Shown here in pieces: positions 36,200 through 43,612 of a stretch of DNA of 64,000 bases. The notes under the pieces were generated by a model. That model did not search any database, was not told where the DNA came from, and worked only from the letters and a program-made list of their open reading frames with translations. This stretch comes from Actinomadura macrotermitis (GTDB lineage: Bacteria > Actinomycetota > Actinomycetes > Streptosporangiales > Streptosporangiaceae): contig NZ_WEGH01000003.1 in assembly GCF_009604375.1 (NCBI RefSeq), forward strand, positions 434,001-498,000. Direction: 5' to 3'. Numbering within the stretch: the stretch's first letter is position 1; every line of letters starts with the position of its first letter. Both the position numbers and the translations under genes were made by a program.

Positions 36200-36817
36200 A
36201 TGTCGGCACGGCTCCCGCACACCGAGCACACCGCACGCCCATGGCGCATCCACGAACTCACCCCGGGCTTCCGGGTGGAGGACGTGTGGCGCTACCGCAC
36301 CCCCGGCGCCGGCCCCGGCGACTTCCCCGTCGTGCTCGATGCGCTCGAGGCGCTCGGCGGACCCGGCAAGTCGGGCCGCGCGGTGCGGCTCCTGTTCGCC
36401 CTCCGCTGGAAGCTCGGCGCCCTGCTCGGCTGGGACGACCCCAAGACGAGCCTGAGCGCGCGGGTCCGTTCGCTGCGTGAGGACCTGCCGCCCGACATCC
36501 CCGCGGCCGCGGCCGGCACGCCCGTTCCCGGCACCCCGTTCACCCGGCTGTACGTGCTCGACGACGAGTACGCCATGGAGTTGGCGAACAAGACCGTGCA
36601 CGCGGTGTGCCACCTGGGATGGGTGCCGTCCGGCGACGGCGGCTACGAGCTCCGCATGGCCGCGCTCGTCAAACCCAACGGCATGTTCGGGCGCCTGTAC
36701 ATGGCCTTCATCAAGCCGTTCCGGTACCTGATCGTCTACCCCGAGATGACCCGGCGGTGGGAGCGCGCGTGGCGTGAGCGCGACCGCCTCGCCCCGCGCA
36801 CCACGCCCCGAACCTGA
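36200..36817 (+). CDS. DUF2867 family protein
   Basis: A 205-residue protein matching actinobacterial DUF2867: PWRIHELTPGFRVEDVWRY at the N-terminus, LGWDDP in the middle, then YVLDDEYAMELANKTVHAV and NGMFGRLYMAFIKPFRYLIVYP near the end. No catalytic residues are known to me for this family. An AAGGAGGAG ribosome site precedes the ATG. Two repeated palindromes just upstream imply repression, probably by a TetR-type protein encoded elsewhere. Confidence 0.82.
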   Translation: MSARLPHTEHTARPWRIHELTPGFRVEDVWRYRTPGAGPGDFPVVLDALEALGGPGKSGRAVRLLFALRWKLGALLGWDDPKTSLSARVRSLREDLPPDIPAAAAGTPVPGTPFTRLYVLDDEYAMELANKTVHAVCHLGWVPSGDGGYELRMAALVKPNGMFGRLYMAFIKPFRYLIVYPEMTRRWERAWRERDRLAPRTTPRT

Positions 36818-36928
36818 GAACATTCGGGCGGGAAAATTCTCCGGCCCGACGCGATGAGTCCCGGACGGCTCGCCGGTATGTACCCGTGAACCTGCCCCAG
36901 AGCGGGGCGGGCGAGCGAGGAGACAGCC

Positions 36929-37336
36929 ATGACCGAGACCCGTTCGGATGACGTGACCGCCATCAAGGCCGTCCTGGAGGACCTGTACAAGGCGTGGGAG
37001 GCAGGCGACGCCGACGCCTTCGTGAAGGACTACACCGAGGACGCCACCTCGATCCTGCCCGGCTCCTACCGCGCGTCCAGGGAGGAGGTCCGCCGGAACA
37101 TGGCCGAGGGCTTCGCGTCCTACCTCAAGGGCAGCACGACCATCGACCGGATGGAGAGCGTCCGCTTTCTCGGCGGGGACGCCGCGATCGTGGTGAGCGA
37201 GACCGGCGTCAAGTTCCAGGGCGAGGACGAGGTCCCCGCCGAGCGCATGGTGCACGCGACCTGGGTGCTGGAGAAGCGCGACGGCGCCTGGCTGATCGCG
37301 GCCTACCACAACAGCCCGGTCGTCCGGCCGAGCTGA
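36929..37336 (+). CDS. SgcJ/EcaC-type NTF2-fold protein
   Basis: A 135-residue single-domain protein of the SgcJ/EcaC (TIGR02246-type, DUF4440) family, with IKAVLEDLYKAWEAGDADAF, YTEDATSILPGSYRA and a C-terminal WLIAAYHNSP. The name comes from the C-1027 enediyne cluster, but members are common in many settings, and this gene is 22 kb from the enediyne-type PKS. The ribosome site is GAGGAGA. It is followed by a hairpin at 37343-37370. Confidence 0.87.
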   Translation: MTETRSDDVTAIKAVLEDLYKAWEAGDADAFVKDYTEDATSILPGSYRASREEVRRNMAEGFASYLKGSTTIDRMESVRFLGGDAAIVVSETGVKFQGEDEVPAERMVHATWVLEKRDGAWLIAAYHNSPVVRPS

Positions 37337-37342
37337 CGGCGT

Positions 37343-37370
37343 CCCTGCGGGCCCACCCGTGCCCGCAGGG
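37343..37370 (+). terminator. Hairpin after the SgcJ-like gene
   Basis: A perfect 10-bp stem CCCTGCGGGC/GCCCGCAGGG with an 8-nt loop starts 7 bp after the stop codon. There is no T-run, as often in actinobacteria, so termination is inferred. Confidence 0.55.
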
Positions 37371-37407
37371 GCCGTAGGCTTCGCGGGCGGAGAAGGAGCG
37401 TGGGCGC

Positions 37408-38361
37408 GTGGACGAGGGCTTCGAGCGGTTGATCGAGCCGTTCCGGACCGAGCTGCTGGCGTACTGCTACCGGATGCTCGGCTCGGTCCACGACGCCGAG
37501 GACCTGGTCCAGGAGATCTACCTGCGGGCGTGGCGGGCGCGGGAGCGGTACGACGCCGCGCGCGCCTCCCTGCGCACCTGGCTCTACCGGATCGCGACGA
37601 ACGCCTGCCTGACCGCGCTGGAGGGCCGCGGCCGCCGGCCGATGCCGTCGGGGCTGGTGGCCGAGTCGGACCCGCTCGCGCCGCTCGTGCGGGGCGAGAA
37701 CCTCGCCTGGCTCCAGCCCCTGCCGGACTCGCTGCTGGACGCGGGCGACCCGGCCGGGACCGTGATCGAGCGCAGCAGCCTGCGCCTGGCGTTCGCCGCG
37801 GCCCTGCAGCACCTGTCGGCGCGCCAGCGCGGCGCGCTGATCCTGCGCGACGTGCTCGGCTTCTCCGCGGCCGAGGCGGCGGAGATCCTCGGCACCACCA
37901 CCGTGTCGGTGAACAGCTCCCTGCAGCAGGCCCGCACCCGGGTGAAGGAGGCCGGGGTCCGGCGGGAGCCGCCCGGCGAGCCGTCCGCGGCCGAGCAGCG
38001 CGCCTGGGTCGACCGCTACATGAAGGCCTTCGCGCACGCCGACGTCGAGGGCATCAAGCGGCTGCTCACCGACGACGTCGTCATGGAGATGCCGCCGATG
38101 ATCAACTGGTTCGCCGGGCGGGACAACTACGGCCTGTTCATGGAGTGGGTCTTCGGCGCGGCCGGAACGGACTGGCTCATGGAACCGGTCACGGCCAACG
38201 GCCAGCCCGGCCTCGTCGCCTACCGGCGCGCCGGCGACGGCTACGCGATCCACACGCTGCAGATCTTCACCGTCACCGCCGGGGGCATCAGCCGCAACTC
38301 GGTGTTCCAGGACGCCGAGATCTTCGCGTCCTTCGGCCTGCCCACCGAACTCGACGGCTGA
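37408..38361 (+). CDS. SigX5/SigG-like ECF sigma factor with SnoaL-like C-terminus
   Basis: A 317-residue ECF sigma factor. Region 2 has YCYRMLGSVHDAEDLVQEIYLRAW-type sequence and LRTWLYRIATNACLT; region 4 has LSARQRGALILRDVLGFSAAEAAEIL. The C-terminal 120 residues, with RYMKAFAHADVEGIKRLL, form a SnoaL/NTF2-like domain as in the TIGR02960 (SigX5) group, where it modulates sigma activity. The GTG at 37408 follows AAGGAG. Decayed RsbW-like sequence lies just downstream on the other strand. Confidence 0.9.
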   Translation: MDEGFERLIEPFRTELLAYCYRMLGSVHDAEDLVQEIYLRAWRARERYDAARASLRTWLYRIATNACLTALEGRGRRPMPSGLVAESDPLAPLVRGENLAWLQPLPDSLLDAGDPAGTVIERSSLRLAFAAALQHLSARQRGALILRDVLGFSAAEAAEILGTTTVSVNSSLQQARTRVKEAGVRREPPGEPSAAEQRAWVDRYMKAFAHADVEGIKRLLTDDVVMEMPPMINWFAGRDNYGLFMEWVFGAAGTDWLMEPVTANGQPGLVAYRRAGDGYAIHTLQIFTVTAGGISRNSVFQDAEIFASFGLPTELDG

Positions 38362-38375
38362 TCCGCCTGCGGTGG

Positions 38376-38646
38376 TCAGTGCGCGGGCAGGCGGGTCAGC
38401 GCGGTGAAGCCGTCGTCGGTCCCCGGCCATTGACGGTGGACGGCGTCCAGGCCGGCGCGGCGGACGATCGACCACATCGAGGCCAGCCGGGCCGCCTTCG
38501 ACCGGCCCGAGTGACCTTCCCCGCTACGCGCAGGCCACCTCGAACCAGACCCGCAGCCGCCCGTCGGCCATTACCTCGTAGCCCCAGGCGCGGGTGAGCG
38601 TCCGCATGATGGGCGGGCCCCGGCCGCTCTCGCCGCGCGGGTCGTC
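38376..38646 (-). pseudogene. Gene remnants, including the C-terminus of an RsbW-like ATPase
   Basis: Reading the minus strand, codons from about 38646 to the stop at 38524-38526 give a G2-box-like SGRGPPIMRTLTRAWGYEV and end RVWFEVACA, matching the tail of a GHKL anti-sigma-type ATPase. The rest of that gene is missing upstream. A second frame ending at 38376-38378 (with TDDGFTALTRLPAH) looks like another truncated tail of unknown origin. The region 38647-38770 shows no gene. Confidence 0.45.
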
Positions 38647-38773
38647 TGACGCGGCACCCACAGAACCTCACCCGGAAGGTTGCGAACAAAGGCGATCGGC
38701 GAGGCGCTGGAGCGCTGATGGCGGCCGGCCCCCGTCCCCCGGCGGCGCGGTCCGGGGGACGGGGAGGCCGAGG

Positions 38774-38796
38774 GCCCGGCGGCGCGGGCGCCGGGC
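38774..38796 (-). terminator. Hairpin after the FG-GAP gene
   Basis: Perfect 8-bp stem GCCCGGCG/CGCCGGGC with a 7-nt loop, just beyond the stop codon of the FG-GAP gene at 38803. No T-run. Confidence 0.5.
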
Positions 38797-38802
38797 CGGG
38801 GG

Positions 38803-40266
38803 TCAGCGTCCGATGTGGTAGCCGAGCTGGGCGTTCTTGCCCGAGATGCCGAACGTCTTGGGCGTGTACCAGACGGCGCCCGACACCGGCGTGAACCCGG
38901 TCGAGCGGCCCCGCACCAGCGTGACCGAGCCCTCGCCGGAGTTGTCCCAGGGAGCGCCGGCGACGAGGTCGGCGTACCCGTCCTTGTTGTGGTCGAGCAG
39001 GCTGACCTGCCAGCCGAGGTTGTCGCCCTTGGCGGCGGTGCCGGGCACGCCGGCCGTCGCCTGCGAGATCCACTGGGCCTTGGCGCCGGTCAGGCCGCCG
39101 CGGGAGCCGAACAGCAGGTAGACACCGCCCGCCGAGGCGGCCGTGCCGACCTTGGTGCCGGAGGCGCCGACGGCCAGGTCGGCCTTGCCGTCCTTGTTGA
39201 CGTCACCGGCCGACACGTCGGCGCCGAACCGGAAGTCCTTGGCGGCGGCGCCCGGGACACCGGCGGTGTCGGCGTTGATCGTGTACTTGGCGGCCGGGGC
39301 GATGCCCGCGGCCGAGCCCTTGAAGACGGTGACCTGGCCGCCGGTGCGGTAGTAGTCGTTCTGCTGCCCGATCGCGATGTCGGCGTGGCGGTCGCCGTCG
39401 AAGTCGCCCACCGCGAGCGGCCCGGGCGCGGCGTACATGGAGGACACCAGCTTGAAGCTGTGGTCGTTCACCGGGTCCAACACGCTGATCTGGGCGTCGT
39501 CCTCCGTCGAGGACGACATGATCAGCGACTCGCCCTTGCCGGTCACGTTGCCGAAGGCGAACCTCGCCTTGAAGAGCAGGGGCACGGCGGCGGCGCGGGC
39601 GGTGCCGGGCTTCTCACCCGGGCGCGGCGCGGTGTGCAGCGTCAGGTCCCCGGCGGGACGTCCGGACGCGGCGCGGGCGCCGCCCGGGGTGAAGGTGGCC
39701 GAGCCCCACCCGTAGACACCGGACCAGACGAAGTAGGCGTGGCCGAGGCGGTTGGCGCCACTGGCGCCGAGCTCCAGCCCGGCGCGCATGCCGGCCGGGA
39801 CGGTGGGGTCGGGCAGCGCGGTGACGGCGTTGGTGCCCAGCCCCGACCGACCGCCCCAGAAGACGGTGACGGCACCGACGTTCTTCTTGGCGCCGGAGTC
39901 CTCGTCGGGGGCGCCGACCGCGAGGTCGGCGTAGCCGTCGTGGTCGAAGTCGGCCGAGGCGACCGCGTGGCCGAAGTGGTCGTTGGCCTCGGCGGTGCCG
40001 GTGACCCCCTTGGTGTCCTGCGACAGCACCTGGCGCTTGCCGGTGTTCAGGCCGCTCTTGCTCCCGTAGGTCACGGTGACGAAGCCGGCGGCCTTCTTGG
40101 TGCCGACCTTCCCGTAGGGGCTGCCGATCGCGAGGTCGGCGTAGCCGTCGCCGTTGAAGTCGAAGGGCTTGGCGAGTCCTGCCGCGAACGCGGTGGGGGT
40201 GAGCACTGCCATGCCGCAGGCCGCGGTGCACGCCGCGACGGACAGCGAGAGAACTCGGATACGCAA
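38803..40266 (-). CDS. Secreted FG-GAP (integrin-alpha-like) repeat protein
   Basis: A 487-residue exported beta-propeller protein. The signal peptide runs over about residues 1-29 (LSLSVAACTAACGMAV, then TAFAAG). Repeats carry calcium-binding DxNxDGxxD motifs: DFNGDGYADLAIG, DFDHDGYADLAVG, DFDGDRHADIAIG, DVNKDGKADLAVG and DHNKDGYADLVAG, each followed by VTV(F/Y)-type strands. Most likely it is an extracellular adhesion or ligand-binding protein. No ATG or GTG fits; the start is a TTG at 40266 placed correctly behind AGGAGG. The 292 bp upstream contain no gene. Confidence 0.87.
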   Translation of the reverse strand: MRIRVLSLSVAACTAACGMAVLTPTAFAAGLAKPFDFNGDGYADLAIGSPYGKVGTKKAAGFVTVTYGSKSGLNTGKRQVLSQDTKGVTGTAEANDHFGHAVASADFDHDGYADLAVGAPDEDSGAKKNVGAVTVFWGGRSGLGTNAVTALPDPTVPAGMRAGLELGASGANRLGHAYFVWSGVYGWGSATFTPGGARAASGRPAGDLTLHTAPRPGEKPGTARAAAVPLLFKARFAFGNVTGKGESLIMSSSTEDDAQISVLDPVNDHSFKLVSSMYAAPGPLAVGDFDGDRHADIAIGQQNDYYRTGGQVTVFKGSAAGIAPAAKYTINADTAGVPGAAAKDFRFGADVSAGDVNKDGKADLAVGASGTKVGTAASAGGVYLLFGSRGGLTGAKAQWISQATAGVPGTAAKGDNLGWQVSLLDHNKDGYADLVAGAPWDNSGEGSVTLVRGRSTGFTPVSGAVWYTPKTFGISGKNAQLGYHIGR

Positions 40267-40558
40267 AGGAATGGACCTCCTGGCCTGCACGTCCGGATAA
40301 CGTGCGGTACAGGAGGGACGGGTGTTGCCCTCCCCTGGTTTACCGGGGTCCCGACGAAGATCACATTGAGCTGATTCCATCGTGCCGCGATCCGCAGTGC
40401 TTGGCGCGGGGCGGGCTCGGCGAGCAGCTCCACGACCTCGGTGACGTGGCGGTGCGCGGTCGCGGCCCCGCACCGGCCACGACCAGCAAGATCAGGTTGG
40501 AATCAGCTCACTGCGCAGAACTCGCCGCCCTCTCCCGCGCCGACCGCTGACACGCACG

Positions 40559-41056
40559 TCACCGTGCCTCTGCCGTGAGATCCACGTAGGCGATCAGGGC
40601 GTCCGCGTCGGGGACGAGGGTCACCCCCTTGCGTGCCATGAGCGCCCGCACCGCCGCGTTCTGCGGCTCGGTGCTCACGTACACCGAGGTGAACCCTTCG
40701 TCGCGGGCTTCGGCCAGAAGGAGTTCCAGCACCGCGCCGCCCACGCCGGTGCCACGGTGGGAGCGTCCGATCCAGACTCCCGCTTCGGCCGTCCCGGCCG
40801 GCTCCATGGGGAACAGGCGCGCGGCCCCCGCCACACGCCCGGCCACCACGATGGCGTAGGTGATCTCCACCGGGTCGGCCGCCAGCGTCCGCGTCCGGTG
40901 GAACCGCACGAACGCCGCCCGGCGCTCGGCCGTCCACCCGTCGGGCCCCTCCACCGGCGGCATCACCTCAAGGGGGTCGGCGTCCTCGACCGCGGCGTGC
41001 AGCAGATCCGTGAGCAGATCCTGGTCAAGGCGACGCAATACGACATCTGAGCGCAT
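40559..41056 (-). CDS. GNAT-family N-acetyltransferase
   Basis: A 165-residue acetyltransferase. The acetyl-CoA motif appears as IGRSHRGTGVGGAVLELLLAEA, and the following VYVSTEPQNAAVRALMARKG is the usual beta5-alpha4 part. Substrate unknown. The ATG at 41056 has GGAAGGA at good spacing; an in-frame ATG six codons earlier lies within that site. A decayed copy of its first 12 codons occurs at 41751-41786. Confidence 0.88.
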   Translation of the reverse strand: MRSDVVLRRLDQDLLTDLLHAAVEDADPLEVMPPVEGPDGWTAERRAAFVRFHRTRTLAADPVEITYAIVVAGRVAGAARLFPMEPAGTAEAGVWIGRSHRGTGVGGAVLELLLAEARDEGFTSVYVSTEPQNAAVRALMARKGVTLVPDADALIAYVDLTAEAR

Positions 41057-41240
41057 GGGCACATCCTTCCGCACAGATGCGATCGGTGCCGGGGAAAAGT
41101 GCCAGGGCCCGGTCGGGCGCCCAGGGCGGTCACGGGCGAGGGGGTGCGGAATTCTTTTTGATCTTCAAGCCGGCGGCGAGAGCCCATGCGAAGATCATCT
41201 TCGGCGGCCGCGGCCCCAACGCGGCCACGGAGAGGAAACG

Positions 41241-41666
41241 ATGAACAAGCTCGTGCGCAGGGTGCTTCCGGTCGCAGCCGTGGCCGCCGCGGCCACCGCC
41301 GTCATGGTGCCCGCGCAGGCGAACGGCATCAAGTGGTCGGTGCTGTACGGCGCGCAGCTGTGCGGCAGCGGCTACCAGGTGATCGACGCCGTCGGGCACG
41401 GGTCCGAGGCGACCACGGTGCTGGCCTACAACTCCGACAACGGCCACAACTGCGTCGTCACCGTGCGGGAGGCCCCGGTGTTCGGCTCCGGCCCGGTCAA
41501 CCTGAGCGCGACGCTGCAGGTGTCCGGCCAGTCCGCGGTGACCGACCGCGGCTACTACTCCAAGTACGCCGGCCCGATCTGGGCGGACGGCGACGCCCGC
41601 TGCGTCATCTGGGGCGGCAGCGCCCCCGGCAGCTCGTGGCTGAGCGGCTGGAGCCACTGCTCCTGA
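41241..41666 (+). CDS. Secreted spore-associated protein A (SapA)-like protein
   Basis: A 141-residue secreted protein. The signal peptide (MNKLVRRVLPVAAVAAAATA onward) ends near the AQA site at about residue 27. The mature part has four cysteines (LCGSG, HNCVV, ARCVI, SHCS), enough for two disulphides, and the pattern CGSGYQVID, then AYNSDNGHNCVVTVR, then YYSKYAGPI resembles Streptomyces spore-associated protein A. The function of that family is unclear. GAGAGG precedes the ATG and a strong terminator follows, so it is monocistronic. Confidence 0.8.
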   Translation: MNKLVRRVLPVAAVAAAATAVMVPAQANGIKWSVLYGAQLCGSGYQVIDAVGHGSEATTVLAYNSDNGHNCVVTVREAPVFGSGPVNLSATLQVSGQSAVTDRGYYSKYAGPIWADGDARCVIWGGSAPGSSWLSGWSHCS

Positions 41667-41673
41667 CCCTCGC

Positions 41674-41704
41674 GGGGCCGCGCCGGCGGGACCGGCGCGG
41701 CCCC
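41674..41704 (+). terminator. Strong hairpin terminator after the SapA-like gene
   Basis: Perfect 13-bp GC-rich stem GGGGCCGCGCCGG/CCGGCGCGGCCCC with a 5-nt loop, 7 bp after the stop codon. No T-run. Confidence 0.75.
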
Positions 41705-41750
41705 GTCCGGGCATCGCGGTCTTCGGACAGCAGGCGGGGGCGCCATGCCG

Positions 41751-41786
41751 GACGACATCGGAGCGCATGGACATGCCCTTCCTCAT
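41751..41786 (-). repeat. Decayed copy of the GNAT gene 5' end
   Basis: Thirty-six bases encoding MRKGMSMRSDVV match the first 12 codons of the GNAT frame at 41039-41074 (MRKDVPMRSDVV), with 29 of 36 bases identical and the same ribosome site. The frame that follows is meaningless, so this is a remnant. The two copies are direct repeats flanking the SapA-like gene. Confidence 0.55.
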
Positions 41787-41802
41787 AGACCGCGGAAAGG
41801 CG

Positions 41803-42645
41803 TCAGGGCCGTTCCGCGGTCTCGGCGAGGAAGTCGCGCAGGATCTGCGCCAGTTCCTCGGGGCGGTCCTCGGGGATGAGCGTCGCGCTGTCGGCGACCT
41901 CGACCAGGCGGCCCTGCGGGAGGAGCTCGGCGAGCCGCCGGCCGTGATCGCGCGGCATCATGACGTCCTTTCCGGCCCACACGACCAGCGCCGGGCGGTC
42001 GAAGCCGCGCAGCGCCTCGCTCCAGGCCAGCAGCGTGCGGCGCGGCGGGCTGCCGGTGCCGAAGGCGCGCAGGTCCCGGCGGACGGCGCGGCTGCGCCGG
42101 GCCGGCTCGAACCAGGAGTCCAGGACGTCGTCGGGGATGCGGGTGCGGCTGACCGCGCCCCAGGCCTTGCGGCCGTGCCGGAACAGCGGCGTCCGCAGCA
42201 GCTGCATGAGCAGCCACGCCCCGCCGGGCGCCCGGAGCAGCAGGACGGCCGGGCGCGCATGCGGCGGCGGGAAGTTGTCGAAGGCCTCGCAGGCGACGAA
42301 GACCATCCGGCCGACGCGGTCGGCGCGGCCCAGCGCGACGAGGAACTGCGGGCCGCCCCAGTCGTTCATCACCAGGGTCACGTCCTCCAGGCCGAGGGCG
42401 TCCAGGAAGTCCGCCAGGATCCGTGCCTGGCCTTCCTGCGACAGGTCGGCGCCCGGCCGCATGGGCGTGCGGTGGCTGCCGAGCGGCAGCGTCGGCGCGA
42501 TGCAGCGGGCGCCGGGCAGCAGCGGCACGACCTTGCGCCACTGCAGATGGTTCATCGGGAAGCCGTGGGTCAGCACGACGACGGGGCCGGTCCCGCCCGT
42601 GTCGGTGTACTCGATGGGCCCCGCGGGGGTCTCGGCGATGGGCAT
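41803..42645 (-). CDS. Alpha/beta hydrolase (haloalkane dehalogenase-like class)
   Basis: A 280-residue alpha/beta hydrolase with oxyanion motif THGFPMNHLQW and nucleophile elbow MNDWGGPQFL, where Asp replaces the usual Ser, as in haloalkane dehalogenases and epoxide hydrolases. A later acid strand is LVVWAGKDVMMP; the expected histidine near the C-terminus is not obvious (VADSATLIPEDRP has none), so activity is uncertain. The ATG at 42645 follows AAGGAG. It is divergent from a TetR gene, with a palindrome over the promoter, and is presumably its target. Confidence 0.82.
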   Translation of the reverse strand: MPIAETPAGPIEYTDTGGTGPVVVLTHGFPMNHLQWRKVVPLLPGARCIAPTLPLGSHRTPMRPGADLSQEGQARILADFLDALGLEDVTLVMNDWGGPQFLVALGRADRVGRMVFVACEAFDNFPPPHARPAVLLLRAPGGAWLLMQLLRTPLFRHGRKAWGAVSRTRIPDDVLDSWFEPARRSRAVRRDLRAFGTGSPPRRTLLAWSEALRGFDRPALVVWAGKDVMMPRDHGRRLAELLPQGRLVEVADSATLIPEDRPEELAQILRDFLAETAERP

Positions 42646-42655
42646 GGGCACGCTC

Positions 42656-42673
42656 CTTGAATGATCGTTCAAG
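42656..42673. promoter_or_regulatory. TetR-type operator between hydrolase and TetR genes
   Basis: Arms CTTGAATGA and TCGTTCAAG are inverted repeats with one mismatch, 10 bp from the hydrolase ATG and in the 71-bp divergent gap. The TGAA...TTCA shape is common for TetR/AcrR dimers. Confidence 0.6.
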
Positions 42674-42716
42674 TCAGGACTACCATGCGGGGAGCGCCCA
42701 GGGAAAGGGACCGGAC

Positions 42717-43319
42717 ATGGCCGCTCCACCGAACGACACCCGCGACCGCATCGCCCAGGCGGCCGGCGAGCTGTTCCGGCGGCAGGGCTACAGCGCCACC
42801 GGGCTCCAGCAGATCGCCGCCGCGTCGCAGGCGCGCATCGGGTCGATCTACCACTTCTTCCCGAACAAGGACGCCCTCGCCGAGGCCGTCATCCGGGCGG
42901 GCGGCGCGGCCTACGGGGCGATGGTGCTCGCGCTGCTGGAGCACGGCCCGGACGACCCGGTCGAGGCGCTCGGCGCGGCGTTCGCGCGGGCGGCCGACGA
43001 CCTCGCCGCGACCGGCTACGCCGACGCGTGCCCGATCGCCACGATCGCGCTGGAGGTCGCGAGCACCAACGAGCCCCTGCGGCGTGCGACGGCGGAGGTG
43101 TTCACGGCGTGGACCGACGGGCTCGCGGCCTGGTGCGCGCGGTTCGTGGCCGATCCCGAGGGGGCCCGCGACCTGGCGACCGCGATCCTGACGTCGCTGG
43201 AAGGGGCGTTCATGCTGAGCCGGGCGCTGCGCGACCCCGGCCCGCTGCTCGCCGCCGGGCGCTCGGTCACACGGCTGGCGACGGCGATGCGCACCGACCC
43301 GGCAGGCACGCCGCCATAG
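42717..43319 (+). CDS. TetR-family transcriptional regulator
   Basis: A 200-residue repressor with N-terminal helix-turn-helix TRDRIAQAAGELFRRQGYSA and GLQQIAAASQARIGSIYHFF, followed by a ligand domain resembling the LmrA/YxaF group (ACPIATIALEVAS). It is divergent from the alpha/beta hydrolase and most likely represses it through the palindrome at 42656-42673. Ligand unknown. Confidence 0.92.
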   Translation: MAAPPNDTRDRIAQAAGELFRRQGYSATGLQQIAAASQARIGSIYHFFPNKDALAEAVIRAGGAAYGAMVLALLEHGPDDPVEALGAAFARAADDLAATGYADACPIATIALEVASTNEPLRRATAEVFTAWTDGLAAWCARFVADPEGARDLATAILTSLEGAFMLSRALRDPGPLLAAGRSVTRLATAMRTDPAGTPP

Positions 43320-43339
43320 CCCGCCGGGCACCGTGCGGG

Positions 43340-43590
43340 CCGCCGCTCACAGCAGGCGTGCGTGATGCGCGGCCTGACGTGTCCCTGCACCGGATGACCG
43401 CACGGACGTTGGCCTCCGCGACCGTGTTGAACCGCATCGCCCAGTAGTCCTCGGCGTACGCCGGCGCCGGCGACGTGCACGGTGTTGCCCGAATGATCGC
43501 GGTTCAGCCTGGCCGCGCCCATGGTCATCCCGGTGTCGTCCGCCGCGACGACGGCGCGGAAGCGAGCCGCCGCTCGCAAGGGCGGCGGCT
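43340..43590 (-). pseudogene. Possible decayed gene downstream of rpoB
   Basis: Two minus-strand frames give protein-like stretches that would join across a frameshift: TGMTMGAARLNRDHSGNTVH in one frame and YAEDYWAMRFNTVAEANVRA in another. There is no proper start or ribosome site. The family is not recognised. It lies where rpoC would normally follow rpoB but does not resemble rpoC. Confidence 0.25.
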
Positions 43591-43612
43591 CGCGGACCGG
43601 TCGTGCCGCTCC

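Noticed and set aside
36929..37336. SgcJ-like protein as part of the enediyne-type PKS cluster
   Set aside because: It is 22 kb away with many unrelated genes between, and the family is widespread outside enediyne clusters.
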